From Paenibacillus helianthi (GTDB taxonomy: Bacteria > Bacillota > Bacilli > Paenibacillales > Paenibacillaceae), in NCBI RefSeq assembly GCF_001909055.1, contig NZ_LVWI01000046.1, positions 1 through 64,000 of the forward strand: DNA of 64,000 bases, in the 5' to 3' direction. Shown here one piece after another: positions 1 through 8,384 of this stretch (the first letter of the stretch is position 1; every line of letters begins with the position of its first letter). The notes under the pieces are model-generated. The model saw nothing but the letters and a program-made list of their open reading frames with translations. It searched no databases and was not told the origin of the DNA. A program made the position numbers and the translations under genes.

Positions 1-1
1 C

Positions 2-307
2 TTCCGTTCCCAGCGGATGAGGAATGTCCTCGAAACGGTATTTACCGCCGTGCTTCAGTTTCTGGCTGACGAAAAATACGTGTCTCTGGAGCATTATTTT
101 GTGGACGGCACTAAGATCGAGGCGAATGCCAATCGCTACACCTTTGTTTGGGGCAAAGCGGTCAGCAAACACAAAGCGAAATTACAGGAGAAGGTACACG
201 CTCTGTTTGCTGACATTGAAGCGGCAGAGCACCAAGAAGAACAGGAGTTCCAGGGAAAGGACCTCGCCGAATTCGGAGAATCTTGTGAGATGAACAGTGG
301 CGGGTAG
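2..307 (+). pseudogene. IS1182-like transposase fragment
   Basis: The frame is open from the window edge, so the 5' part lies outside. The visible ~100 residues contain DGTKIEANANRYTFVWGKAV followed by a Lys/Glu-rich helix, which is typical of the conserved centre of IS1182/IS1452-type DDE transposases (the D of VDGTKIE belongs to the catalytic region). Family resemblance stops near residue 90 and the frame ends at 307, whereas full transposases run to about 450-550 residues. It is therefore a remnant, probably cut by a later rearrangement. No terminal inverted repeat was recognised. Confidence 0.6.
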
Positions 308-391
308 TTTTGTGATTTTGTATGAGGCGACATTTAAAAATTAATAGCATCGTCAACCGCCTCCATAGGCAGAATCAGCCGTGTCACGCCT

Positions 392-1442
392 TTGCCATGC
401 CGCCAGGCAACGCGGGAAGGCAAACAGACATCTTTCAGTGATGCTGCCCAGGAATGGCTTGCAGACTACTCCAGAACCGAAGTTAAGTCAAGCTCCATTC
501 GTCTAAGAACAAAAACATTGAAAGTGCTGGAAAAACATATTTCTAAGATCAACATTGATCAAGTTACACATCGGCAATATAAAAAAATACTAAACGATCT
601 GTTTGATGAAGGATACTCAAAATCTTATTTGAAAAGCATACACGTTTGTGCGAATATGATCTTCGAATGGGCAATCCTAAATAATCTACGAGATGATAAT
701 CCGTGTAAAGGCGCAAAAATACCACAACGTGTACAGACAGTGGATGATATTGAAAATAGTTTGATCACCGAGAAATTTCTGGAGAAGAATGAAATCCAGG
801 AGTTTTTAGCAGAGGTACGTAAAAGAGGATTGTACGGTGATTTAGAAGCCTTCTATTTGCTAATTTACTCGGCCTTCGTCTGGTGAGTTGTGTGCATTGA
901 AGTGGTCAGACCTCAATTTTAGCACAGGGATGTTACGTATTAGCAAAACGCTATACAGTCCCGAAAGCAATATGTACAAGATTGAAATCACACCACCCAA
1001 AACAAATGCTGCAATACGAAATTTTGATTTGGATGATGTAATTATTAAGATGCTAAAGGCATATAAAGCAGACCAAGAAGAACGCCAAAAGCGCTATAAG
1101 CAAGTGAACGACGATTTCTATGATGAAAAATATATGTTTTCTCGTCCAAACGGCAGACCCTTAAACCAAAAGTTTTTGTTAAATCGTATGGATCGATTAC
1201 TGAAACGGACAACTATTACTAAACATGCTACACCCTATATATTTCGACACACACACATCAGTATGCTCGCTGAGGCAAAGGTTGACCTAGCGGTTATCAT
1301 GCAGCGGGTAGGACACGATGATTCAAAAACCACGTTAAAAATTTATACGCACGTTACAGCTGTCATAACCAGTGATGCATCGAATAAAGTGAAGATACAC
1401 TTTGATAACATCATTAATCCTAAGAAATCGCCGGAAATGTGA
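392..1442 (+). pseudogene. Tyrosine recombinase (phage/ICE-type integrase), decayed
   Basis: Two frames form one broken integrase. Residues from 430 to 870 give a SAM-like core-binding domain (AAQEWLADYSR, then HISKINIDQVTHRQYKKIL). From 885 the catalytic domain follows: SGELCALKWSDL (expected catalytic Arg region), then FRHTHISMLAEA and GHDDSKTTLKIYTHVT with the HxxR-like box and the nucleophile Tyr. Around 869-887 the motif Y-[S/T]-G-L-R-S-G-E is spread over three frames: GLR in frame 1 and SGEL in frame 3. This fits two single-base deletions. The N-terminal arm-binding domain is missing, so the 5' end is also lost. AT-rich compared with the following chromosome. Probably the last trace of an integrated element. 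Confidence 0.75.
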
Positions 1443-1500
1443 TTTTTGCGTGATTTTTGTTAATCAGATAAACACCTCAACTCGCAATACGCCAGTGTTT

Positions 1501-2133
1501 TCAGGCATTACTAACAAGCATCGGCGTCACCCAGCGCATCATCGATGGCGTCACCCAGGCTTCAAAACCGGAGACGCCCAACACCAGCACCGCCAGTCCA
1601 AGGGAAAGCAGGGTGTACATGGCGAATGGCCGGGTTACCGGAGAGCGCCGCTGACCCAGCACCCGGCTGCGGATCATCAGCAGGGAAAAAGCAATCGCTG
1701 CCGCGCTGCCTACCAGCAGTACCGGAATCAGCACGAGATTATGCGGCGCAACCGAGACCAGCGCGAACAGCATGCCATGCCAGGAATACTCGCTGACCAG
1801 AGTGCCGACGGTAAAGCCGATCAGCACGCCTTTGAGAAAATCAAGAATCAGAATACCGGGCAGTCCGATCACAGACAACCCCAGAATCCAAATCAGACCG
1901 ATCCACTTCAGATTCAGCGCAGCAATGTCCCAGTAAGAATCCGGTGCTGTAGGAAGCCCCTGCTGATCAACGGTGACGAAGAAATTCCCCAGGTAATCCC
2001 CAAGCTCCTGCTGCTGATCCAGCGTCAGTGCACTCACAATCAAAGCCCCGAAAACGACCCCAACCAAAAACAATACCGCGACAAAAATATAAAGAGGCGT
2101 CTGTTCCTTCATCATCAGCCGTAAACTGCGCAT
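1501..2133 (-). CDS. spoIIM: Stage II sporulation protein M
   Basis: A 210-residue membrane protein with about five hydrophobic segments and the SpoIIM/DUF95 signature region (GLPGILILDFLKGVLIGFT, SEYSWHGMLFALVSVAPHN). In B. subtilis SpoIIM works with SpoIID and SpoIIP in septal peptidoglycan thinning and engulfment. The start is the ATG at 2133, which has AAAGGAG eight bases upstream; a longer frame from 2157 would run over this site. It lies downstream of nudF-endoQ on the same strand, the same neighbourhood as in Bacillus. The decayed integrase ends only about 60 bp from its stop codon. Confidence 0.93.
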   Translation of the reverse strand: MRSLRLMMKEQTPLYIFVAVLFLVGVVFGALIVSALTLDQQQELGDYLGNFFVTVDQQGLPTAPDSYWDIAALNLKWIGLIWILGLSVIGLPGILILDFLKGVLIGFTVGTLVSEYSWHGMLFALVSVAPHNLVLIPVLLVGSAAAIAFSLLMIRSRVLGQRRSPVTRPFAMYTLLSLGLAVLVLGVSGFEAWVTPSMMRWVTPMLVSNA

Positions 2134-2207
2134 CGGGACGTTCTCCTTTCCGGTCATATGTTACACCATATGAAGAAACGTCCCACTCTATGACTTGTCC
2201 GCTGCCG

Positions 2208-3401
2208 TTAGCTTTTCACTACCTTGCCGTAGGTCCCTCCGCCGCCCGACGACAGCGCAAGCGTGCCGGAACGGGCTCTCACAATCTGCGATGCCAGATC
2301 TGCTCCGGCAACAGCGGCCAATTCCGCCTCACCGGCAGAGTGCAGGATTCTCATCTCTGTGCCAAAAGCCTGCAGCAACAGCTCCAGCTTGCGCTTGCCC
2401 AGCCCCGGAATAAACTCCAGCGGCACCTGGTAATGGTACGCTGGCCGATGTGGAGGAATTAAAGGCTCATCGCGGTCTGCAATCGCCAGAATCCGGTCTA
2501 ACACACCTTGCACCAGCTTTGGGCTACCGCAATACGGACAACGCTCCGAAGTGGCATATGCCTCGTCAACGATACTGCCACAGCCCGCACAATAGGTACG
2601 GTGATACTTGCCGAGCCGCGGATTCAACCCATAGTTGGCGCTGACCCTGCGCCCTTCCTGACGCGCCAGCGCGAGCCGCAACTCAGCGAAAGAGGGCTTT
2701 TCCATCTCAATCACATTATACTCGCGGCCGATTTTACCAAGTGAATGGGCATCGGAGTTGGTCAGGAAGGTGTAAGGGTCAAGCTCGGATATATAACCTG
2801 CCATTCCCGAATCGGCGCTCAGCCCTAGCTCCACCGCAGCAATCCTCTCCAGGTCAAATAGTTCGGCCATTCGTTCAGCGGCACACCCATACAGTCCTTT
2901 ATGGGGGGTGAAAATATGTGCCGGAATGAGTATCCCGCCCCGCCCGCAGATCTCATCCTGCAGCTGCCGGGCCGGAACATACAGCCGCTGGGAGCTCAGG
3001 TTAATGTTACGCATATGCTTGCTCATCCAGTTGCTGAATGCCTCCATCGCCGTAAGATCCGGCAGGAAAGCCAGGACATGACACTCTTTACGCCCGGGCT
3101 CACGGATTTCGATTTCCGTTCCCAGTACAATCGTCGTTCCCTGGTAAGCGATCCCGCCTCCTTCTGCTTCGCTCATCTCACCTGAGGCCAGCAGTGTACG
3201 GATATCCGCCTGAACTCCCGGCGCATGGCTGTCGATAATGCCGATCAGCTCCATTCCTTTGCGCTGCGCCGCCTCTTTGGCGATGTTAGCAAAAGTAAGG
3301 CTGCTGCTTCCGCTGATTTTGACAGCTTGCCCTTCCGATGTCCGCCCGATATGCACATGAAGGTCGCAATAAAAGCCTTGAAGCTTAGCTCCTAGTGCCA
3401 T
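2208..3401 (-). CDS. Endonuclease Q family protein (PHP domain)
   Basis: 397 residues. The N-terminal PHP domain shows DLHVHIGR (residues 13-20), IIDSHAP, and SDAHSLG near residue 215, all metal ligands of PHP phosphoesterases. A CxxC...CPYC zinc ribbon follows around residues 275-300 (YCAGCG and RCPYCG), and a C-terminal helix-hairpin-helix-like part has FIPGLGKRKLELLLQAFG. This order is that of EndoQ, which cleaves 5' of deaminated bases (uracil, hypoxanthine) in DNA and is known from Thermococcales and some Bacillus. The start overlaps the nudF stop by 10 bp, so translation is probably coupled. Confidence 0.85.
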   Translation of the reverse strand: MALGAKLQGFYCDLHVHIGRTSEGQAVKISGSSSLTFANIAKEAAQRKGMELIGIIDSHAPGVQADIRTLLASGEMSEAEGGGIAYQGTTIVLGTEIEIREPGRKECHVLAFLPDLTAMEAFSNWMSKHMRNINLSSQRLYVPARQLQDEICGRGGILIPAHIFTPHKGLYGCAAERMAELFDLERIAAVELGLSADSGMAGYISELDPYTFLTNSDAHSLGKIGREYNVIEMEKPSFAELRLALARQEGRRVSANYGLNPRLGKYHRTYCAGCGSIVDEAYATSERCPYCGSPKLVQGVLDRILAIADRDEPLIPPHRPAYHYQVPLEFIPGLGKRKLELLLQAFGTEMRILHSAGEAELAAVAGADLASQIVRARSGTLALSSGGGGTYGKVVKS

Positions 3402-3964
3402 TGGCCTGTAAGCGTATATAAATGCCAGGCGTAGACGGCCATCATGGTTTTGGCGTCGGCAATTCGCCCATCCGCGATGTATTGATACGCTTCCTCCAGT
3501 GTCAGCTCCGAGACCTCCAGAAACTCATCATCATCCAGCGACATATCTCCCGTCTGGGCATTGTCCGTGACATACAAGTGGATGATTTCATCCGCAAAAC
3601 CGGGAGAAGTATAGAACGACTTCAGCAGCTTTAGCTCACCGCTATGAAAACCCGTTTCTTCCTGAAGCTCCCGCCCGGCTGCCACCAGCGGATCTTCACC
3701 TATATCCAGCTTGCCTGCTGGAATTTCCACTTCGGTGCGGTGCATCGGCTGACGGTACTGCTCAACCACCAGCATTTTACCCTTGTTCAGCGCCAGTACG
3801 GCTACAGCCCCCGGATGCTTCACGACCTCGCGCGTTGCGGTATTGCCATCAGGCAGCTTGACAGTATCCACCTGCAGCGAAATGATTTTACCTTCAAAAA
3901 TCGGCTGTGTGGATAAAGTTTCTTCGTCCAGTGCGGGATTGCGTTTGATTTCATCATTTTTCAT
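3392..3964 (-). CDS. nudF: ADP-ribose pyrophosphatase (Nudix hydrolase)
   Basis: 190 residues with a complete Nudix box, G-x5-E-x7-REL-x-EE-x-G-F, seen as GKLDIGEDPLVAAGRELQEE at about residues 82-101 followed by TGF. Nudix enzymes of this type hydrolyse ADP-ribose to AMP and ribose 5-phosphate in the cytoplasm. The start has AAAGGAG eleven bases upstream. First gene of a nudF-endoQ-spoIIM run. A divergent small gene (4042) starts about 80 bp away. Confidence 0.92.
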   Translation of the reverse strand: MKNDEIKRNPALDEETLSTQPIFEGKIISLQVDTVKLPDGNTATREVVKHPGAVAVLALNKGKMLVVEQYRQPMHRTEVEIPAGKLDIGEDPLVAAGRELQEETGFHSGELKLLKSFYTSPGFADEIIHLYVTDNAQTGDMSLDDDEFLEVSELTLEEAYQYIADGRIADAKTMMAVYAWHLYTLTGQWH

Positions 3965-3980
3965 AGGTTAATGGTCTCCT

Positions 3981-4009
3981 TTGGCTTCAATCTGCATAGG
4001 GTGTATTAT
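3981..4009 (+). promoter_or_regulatory. Putative vegetative promoter for the small gene at 4042
   Basis: TTGGCT (3981-3986) and TATTAT (4004-4009) are separated by 17 bp and point to the small gene. B. subtilis mciZ is a SigE gene; no convincing SigE site was seen here, so this assignment is tentative. Confidence 0.35.
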
Positions 4010-4041
4010 AGCAAACTTAAGAGGGAAGAAGGAATGCAGGC

Positions 4042-4218
4042 ATGAATGATATCCTTGTCCATACAAGCTCATCCGCCGTCGCAATGGTAGGCAGACCGGA
4101 GCAAATTAAGGCTGTGATAGCCGGGTGGATACAGCAATATGGACGTGATATGCCGCTGGCCTATATCCTGCTGCTGCATTCCGAAGAACGGAACCGTAAT
4201 GCGAACAAGGCCGGATAA
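4042..4218 (+). CDS. MciZ-like small protein (Z-ring inhibitor)
   Basis: 58 codons of protein starting at ATG 4042 behind GGGAAGAAGG. The core VAMVGRPEQIKAVIAGWIQQ followed by YG resembles B. subtilis MciZ (VxLVGKAWEIRAKLKEYG), a 40-residue peptide that caps FtsZ filaments in the mother cell. The genomic position, divergent from nudF, is also where mciZ lies in Bacillus. Beyond the core the C-terminal part (ILLLHSEERNRNANKAG) is longer and charged. The similarity is short, so identity is inferred from motif plus position. Alternatives: an unrelated small protein. Confidence 0.55.
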   Translation: MNDILVHTSSSAVAMVGRPEQIKAVIAGWIQQYGRDMPLAYILLLHSEERNRNANKAG

Positions 4219-4262
4219 TCTCTTGGGCGCCCTCTCTGGTGTTCATCAGGGTGAGTAAACAT

Positions 4263-4301
4263 AAGGAGCTGTTCCCGGGGATGGACCGGAGACAGCTCCT
4301 T
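4263..4301 (+). terminator. Inverted repeat between small gene and peptidase gene
   Basis: AAGGAGCTGT and ACAGCTCCTT form a 10-bp stem with a 19-base loop between two convergent genes. No good T tract follows on either strand, so termination strength is uncertain. Confidence 0.4.
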
Positions 4302-4341
4302 CATGTATGTCACGCAGCAACCTAAGCTGCCCGTGGCTGGA

Positions 4342-5469
4342 TCAGCCTTTTACACTTTCCTTCACAATAGCAACAACGAGTTCGGCCACCTTCGCGATAT
4401 CCTCGGCTTTGATCCGCTCTTTGGTCGTATGGATATTTTGATAGCCGACCGCCAGGTTTACCGTTGGAACCTTCAATCCGTTGAACACATTGGCATCGCT
4501 GCCGCCGCCCGACGCGAACAATCTTGGGGACAGCCCAAGTGATGTAATCGCACGTTCCGCCAGCTTCACTACCGGATCATGCTCATTGAAGCTGAATGCC
4601 GGATAGATAATTTCACTGCGGAACTCACTTTCCGCACCGTATTCGCGGGCCGTAGTCTCCAGCGCTTCACGCATGGAAGCAATCTGCCGCTCTACCTTTT
4701 CCTGCACAATACTGCGCGCTTCGGCATCCAGCTGCACATGGTCACAGACCACATTTGTTGGGCCGCCTCCGGCAAATTTGCCGATATTGGCTGTTGTCTC
4801 CTTGTCGATGCGTCCAAGCTTCATCGCCGAGATAGCTTTGCTGGCGACTTGAATCGCGCTGATTCCATCCTCCGGATTCACGCCAGCATGAGCGGATTTG
4901 CCAAAAATCTGCATGGTCACCTTCGCCTGGGTCGGTGCAGCGACTGCTATCGCTCCCACTTCACCGTTGGAGTCCAGGGCAAAGCCGAACTCGGCATCCA
5001 AATGGCTCGGGTCCATGTTCCGGGCACCCAGCAGCCCTGACTCTTCACCTGCGGTAATGACAAACTGAATCTGTCCATGTGGCAGTTTGTGCTCCTGAAT
5101 CACACGAATGGCTTCGAATACAGCAGCGAGTCCAGCCTTGTCATCCGAGCCAAGAATTGTGCTGCCATCGCTGGTAATCCAGCCGTCTGCGCCCAAGAAA
5201 GGCTTAATATTTTTACCCGGAACCACGGTATCCATATGGCAGGTGAACAGCATCTTAGGGGCAGAAGTCCCCTCCTCGGCTGGCCAAGTCACGAATAAAT
5301 TGCCTGCTCCATGACCCGTGCGTTCTTTGGAATCATCTTCAATGGCGGTAAGGCCCAGGGCGCTGAATTTTTCTGTGAGCACATCGGCAATCTGCCGTTC
5401 GTTTCCTGTTTCACTATCTACACGGACAAGCTCCATGAATTCCTGAATCAAGCGGTCTTGTGAGATCAT
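4342..5469 (-). CDS. M20-family peptidase (PepT-like, YqjE)
   Basis: 375 residues, the size of tripeptidase T-like M20 peptidases. Metal and catalytic signatures are FTCHMDTVVPG (His and catalytic Asp, residues ~74-84), GSDDKAGLAA (bridging Asp), TAGEESGLLGA (catalytic Glu-Glu), and a late His in the HTTKERI region. The dimerisation insert (VTMQIFGKSAHAGVNPEDG) is present. Cytoplasmic, no signal peptide. B. subtilis yqjE, near the bkd operon, is the likely counterpart. Substrate cannot be told from sequence. Confidence 0.85.
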   Translation of the reverse strand: MISQDRLIQEFMELVRVDSETGNERQIADVLTEKFSALGLTAIEDDSKERTGHGAGNLFVTWPAEEGTSAPKMLFTCHMDTVVPGKNIKPFLGADGWITSDGSTILGSDDKAGLAAVFEAIRVIQEHKLPHGQIQFVITAGEESGLLGARNMDPSHLDAEFGFALDSNGEVGAIAVAAPTQAKVTMQIFGKSAHAGVNPEDGISAIQVASKAISAMKLGRIDKETTANIGKFAGGGPTNVVCDHVQLDAEARSIVQEKVERQIASMREALETTAREYGAESEFRSEIIYPAFSFNEHDPVVKLAERAITSLGLSPRLFASGGGSDANVFNGLKVPTVNLAVGYQNIHTTKERIKAEDIAKVAELVVAIVKESVKG

Positions 5470-5565
5470 TGGACTTCCCTCTCTTTCACGGATACGTTAC
5501 AATAGCATTATTGTGTTAAACCTTCCATACGCTTTTAACTTAAACTAATTTCAAAGGAGTCACTC

Positions 5566-5667
5566 ATGCAACGTCAAAAATGGTTCCGCATCGTTATCTA
5601 TGTTATGCTGATCGCCATGATCGCCTCTACCGTACTCTTCGTCCTTGAGCCCTTCCTGGCCGGCTGA
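5566..5667 (+). CDS. Prli42-type stressosome membrane miniprotein
   Basis: A 33-residue protein with a charged N-terminus (MQRQKWFR) and a single transmembrane helix (IVIYVMLIAMIASTVLFVLE). AAAGGAG lies 7 bases before the ATG. The layout is the same as Listeria Prli42, the membrane peptide that anchors the stressosome. Stands alone between two minus-strand genes and is followed by a hairpin. Such a short hydrophobic peptide could be something else, but start site, length and charge pattern fit. Confidence 0.7.
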   Translation: MQRQKWFRIVIYVMLIAMIASTVLFVLEPFLAG

Positions 5668-5688
5668 TCATCCCCTTGGCCCGTTAAT

Positions 5689-5717
5689 AATAGCGTCCGG
5701 ATGCTCCGGGCGCTATT
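5689..5717 (+). terminator. Hairpin after the Prli42-like gene
   Basis: AATAGCGTCCGGA and TCCGGGCGCTATT pair over 13 bp with one G-T, three-base loop. Only a short T-rich tail follows. Confidence 0.55.
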
Positions 5718-5749
5718 TGACTTGAGCGTACCTGAGAATGCTCGTCGGC

Positions 5750-6472
5750 TTAATCGGTCTGCAGCGAATCCGCCTGAAGTACAGCATCAGACATCTCATA
5801 AGGAAAATACTTCAGGAAATAGGGAATCAATTCTCCGGCTACCTCCCGGAGTTCAAACGGACGCCCGGCGCATTCCTCCAGTGAGGTGACTCCATACTCG
5901 GTAATCCCGCAAGGAATGATCCCCTGAAATCCCTGTTCCCCGATTCCCGCTGTAATATTGAACGCGAACCCGTGGCTGGTGATAAAGCCTTTGCGGAATT
6001 TGCTTTTATTGAATTTGACTCCAATGGCACAGATTTTCTCATCGCCAACCCACACACCCGTATATTCCGGTTTGCGGCTGCCTTCAATGCCGTAAGAAGC
6101 CAAAAAATCAATAATTACAGACTCCAGACGGCGCAGATAGCCGTGCAAATCCACCTTGCCATCCACCCCAAGCTTCAGCAGCGGGTATCCAACCAGCTGG
6201 CCGGGACCATGATATGTAATATCTCCTCCCCGGTCGATTTCAAACAGCGAAATGCCTTTTTGCTTAAGCTGTTCGGCACTGAGGAGAAGATGTTCAGGAT
6301 GATGCTGGGAGCCGATGGTATAGGTTGGCGGATGCTGCAAAAGAATCAGCCGCTCCGGCCCTGTACCGGCATCAATTGCCTGAACAGCCTCCTTTTGCAG
6401 CTCCCAGGCCGCCCCGTATTCCATCAGCGGAAGATATGAAACTTCCAGTAAGCTTAGATTCGTGCTGCTCAT
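5750..6472 (-). CDS. lipB: Octanoyl-[ACP]:protein N-octanoyltransferase
   Basis: 240 residues with the LipB hallmark RGGDITYHGPGQLVGYPLL (~residues 80-98), the AIGVK segment holding the catalytic Lys, and IPCGITEYGVTSL with the catalytic Cys. LipB moves octanoyl groups from ACP onto E2/GcvH lipoyl domains. It sits 53 bp after bkdB on the same strand, so it may load the E2 encoded just upstream. B. subtilis uses the LipM/LipL relay instead, so this gene marks a different lipoylation route. Start supported by AAAGGGG. Confidence 0.93.
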   Translation of the reverse strand: MSSTNLSLLEVSYLPLMEYGAAWELQKEAVQAIDAGTGPERLILLQHPPTYTIGSQHHPEHLLLSAEQLKQKGISLFEIDRGGDITYHGPGQLVGYPLLKLGVDGKVDLHGYLRRLESVIIDFLASYGIEGSRKPEYTGVWVGDEKICAIGVKFNKSKFRKGFITSHGFAFNITAGIGEQGFQGIIPCGITEYGVTSLEECAGRPFELREVAGELIPYFLKYFPYEMSDAVLQADSLQTD

Positions 6473-6525
6473 GCTCTCAGGTCCCCTTTGTATTACAGTC
6501 TCCTGTTACAGGGTTATACCATTCA

Positions 6526-7962
6526 TTAATACACCTTCGTATCCGGTGTATAGCCCTCCACATTCTCCTTGACACGCTGCAGGAACCGTCCAGAAATAAC
6601 GCCGTCCAGAATCCGGTGATCCAGTGACAGACAGATATTAGCCATGGAACGTACGGCGATCATATCGTTGATCACAACAGGTTTTTTCACAATGGATTCG
6701 AAGGTAAGTATAGCTGCCTGCGGGTAATTGATGATCGGATAGGACAGAATCGAGCCGAATGAACCGGTATTGTTCACTGTAAATGTGCCGCCCTGCATAT
6801 CCTCCAGACGCAGCTTGCCTTCACGGGTCTTCATAGCCAGCTCGTCGATTTCGCGGGCAAGTCCCGCAACATTCTTCTGATCGGCTTTTTTGATAACCGG
6901 GGTCATCACTGAATCCTCAGTACCGACAGCCAGCGAGATGTTGATGTCGCGTTTGACGATAATTTTATCAACAGCCCATACCGAGTTCATGATCGGGTAA
7001 TCCTTAATGGCACTTACGACAGCTTTCATCAAGAAGGCCAGATAAGTCAGGTTAATACCTTCTTTGCGTTTGAACTCATCCTTCAGCTTGTTACGCAGCA
7101 TGACCAGATTGGTCACATCCACTTCGATCATCGTCCAGGCATGCGGAATCTCGGAGACACTCTGACGCATTCTTGTTGCAATCGTGTTGCGGATTGGGGT
7201 TACGTCGATCAGATACTCCGAACTGCTGCCCCGTCCCCCCTCTACCTCAATTGTAGGAATACGCGGTGTTTCACTTAGATGAAGCCCTGAATGGCGGACT
7301 GGTACCATTGCATCCTGTACTTCTTCCTGAATCCCCTGGATCGCAGGCTGCTGCGAAACTTCCGGTGCCTGCTGTCCAGCAGAGGCTGCTGGGGTAACAG
7401 ACAAGCCAGCGGCGGATGCGCCGCCGTTATCAAGGAACGTCAGCACGTCCTTGCGCGTAATGCGGCCGCCAAGGCCGGTCCCCGGCACCGCCGTGAGATC
7501 AATGCCGTGCTCCGCGGCAAGGGTCTGCACCGCCGGTGAATACCGGGAGCGCATCGGTGCGGATGCGTCAAACGCAGCAGCCGGCACCGGTGGTCTGCCC
7601 GCTGCTGGCGCTTGATTGGGCGCCGGACGGGTCACGGATTGCGCTTGCGGCGCAGCATTCGCAGTAGGAGCGGCCGCTGGAGCAGCCGGTGCGCTTGATG
7701 CGGCAGGTGCAGCTACGGCTATGCGTGCAATCACCTCTCCTACGCTCACGGTCTGTCCTTCTTCCGCCAGCAGCTCCACCAGTGTGCCATCTACGGTGGC
7801 AGGCAACTCCGCATTGACTTTATCCGTAATCAGATCACAGAGCGGTTCGTACTGCTCGATGGAATCCCCTGGCTGCTTCAGCCATTTACCGATCGTCGCC
7901 GACACCAGCGACTCCGCCAGCTGCGGCATAATCACATCGGTCAGCATTGTGTTGTCAGACAT
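6526..7962 (-). CDS. bkdB: Branched-chain 2-oxoacid dehydrogenase E2 (dihydrolipoyl acyltransferase)
   Basis: 478 residues in the usual E2 order: one lipoyl domain (residues ~7-83, lipoylated Lys in LITDKVNAE), an Ala/Pro linker, a peripheral subunit-binding domain (RSRYSPAVQTLAAEHGIDL, GLGGRITRKDVL), another linker, and the acyltransferase domain ending in SLDHRILDG (catalytic His, Asp). Forms the core of the complex that oxidises the keto acids of Val, Leu and Ile to branched acyl-CoA primers for anteiso/iso fatty acids. TTAAGGAG precedes the ATG. The 44-bp repeat described separately begins directly upstream of this site. Confidence 0.9.
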   Translation of the reverse strand: MSDNTMLTDVIMPQLAESLVSATIGKWLKQPGDSIEQYEPLCDLITDKVNAELPATVDGTLVELLAEEGQTVSVGEVIARIAVAAPAASSAPAAPAAAPTANAAPQAQSVTRPAPNQAPAAGRPPVPAAAFDASAPMRSRYSPAVQTLAAEHGIDLTAVPGTGLGGRITRKDVLTFLDNGGASAAGLSVTPAASAGQQAPEVSQQPAIQGIQEEVQDAMVPVRHSGLHLSETPRIPTIEVEGGRGSSSEYLIDVTPIRNTIATRMRQSVSEIPHAWTMIEVDVTNLVMLRNKLKDEFKRKEGINLTYLAFLMKAVVSAIKDYPIMNSVWAVDKIIVKRDINISLAVGTEDSVMTPVIKKADQKNVAGLAREIDELAMKTREGKLRLEDMQGGTFTVNNTGSFGSILSYPIINYPQAAILTFESIVKKPVVINDMIAVRSMANICLSLDHRILDGVISGRFLQRVKENVEGYTPDTKVY

Positions 7963-7977
7963 AATGTCACTCCTTAA

Positions 7978-8086
7978 AGTTTTGTAAGCATATGCTTACA
8001 GATAGTACTTCGTACAAAACTCACTTCGGAAGCATTCGCTTAAGTTTTGTAAGCATATGCTTACAGATAGTTCTTCGTACAAAACT
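7978..8086 (-). repeat. Tandem pair of 44-bp hairpin repeats before bkdB
   Basis: Two copies (7978-8021 and 8043-8086) differ at one position and are joined by a 21-bp spacer containing TCGGAAGCATTCGCTT. Each copy is bounded by AGTTTTGT and ACAAAACT in inverted orientation and holds the inner palindrome AAGCATATGCTT. The proximal copy ends three to four bases from the AGGAG ribosome site of bkdB. Related copies occur at 10424-10464 and 40154-40244. Confidence 0.85.
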
Positions 8087-8384
8087 CGGCGAATTCTCTG
8101 AGAGCTATAAGATTCAACAAGAAATCAGGTTAGATTCTTAAGTTCACTCTATATTAAGTGGAAAAAGAAAGTAAAACTAATTTGCTGTAAACCTGACTCG
8201 ATAAGGTTTTAGTGGGATTTTGTACACTTAAATCATACCTATTCATTACATACAGGGTTTTTCAGCCGGATTAGTGGTACTTTTTCCCACTTGGGTTATT
8301 CCATAAGCTGAATGAGTCCAATTCATGATACTTTTTCCACTAACGATGACTGCCCCTTCAAGCTCGGTCTAACTGGTATAAAAC
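8087..8384. other. Intergenic DNA between bkdAB and bkdB with AGTGG/CCACT motifs
   Basis: No gene seen. Four related motifs occur: AAGTGGAAAAAGAAAGTA (8156-8173), AGTGGGATTTTGTACACTT (8211-8229), AGTGGTACTTTTTCCCACTT (8273-8292) and TACTTTTTCCACTAA (8329-8343). The first and last are inverted and could pair, and the third is itself a near palindrome. This is an unusually large gap inside an operon. Confidence 0.5.

Noticed and set aside
339..410. Minus-strand reading ending in LILPMEAVDDAINF
   Set aside because: Looks protein-like but is only about 24 codons outside the integrase, without an identifiable family.
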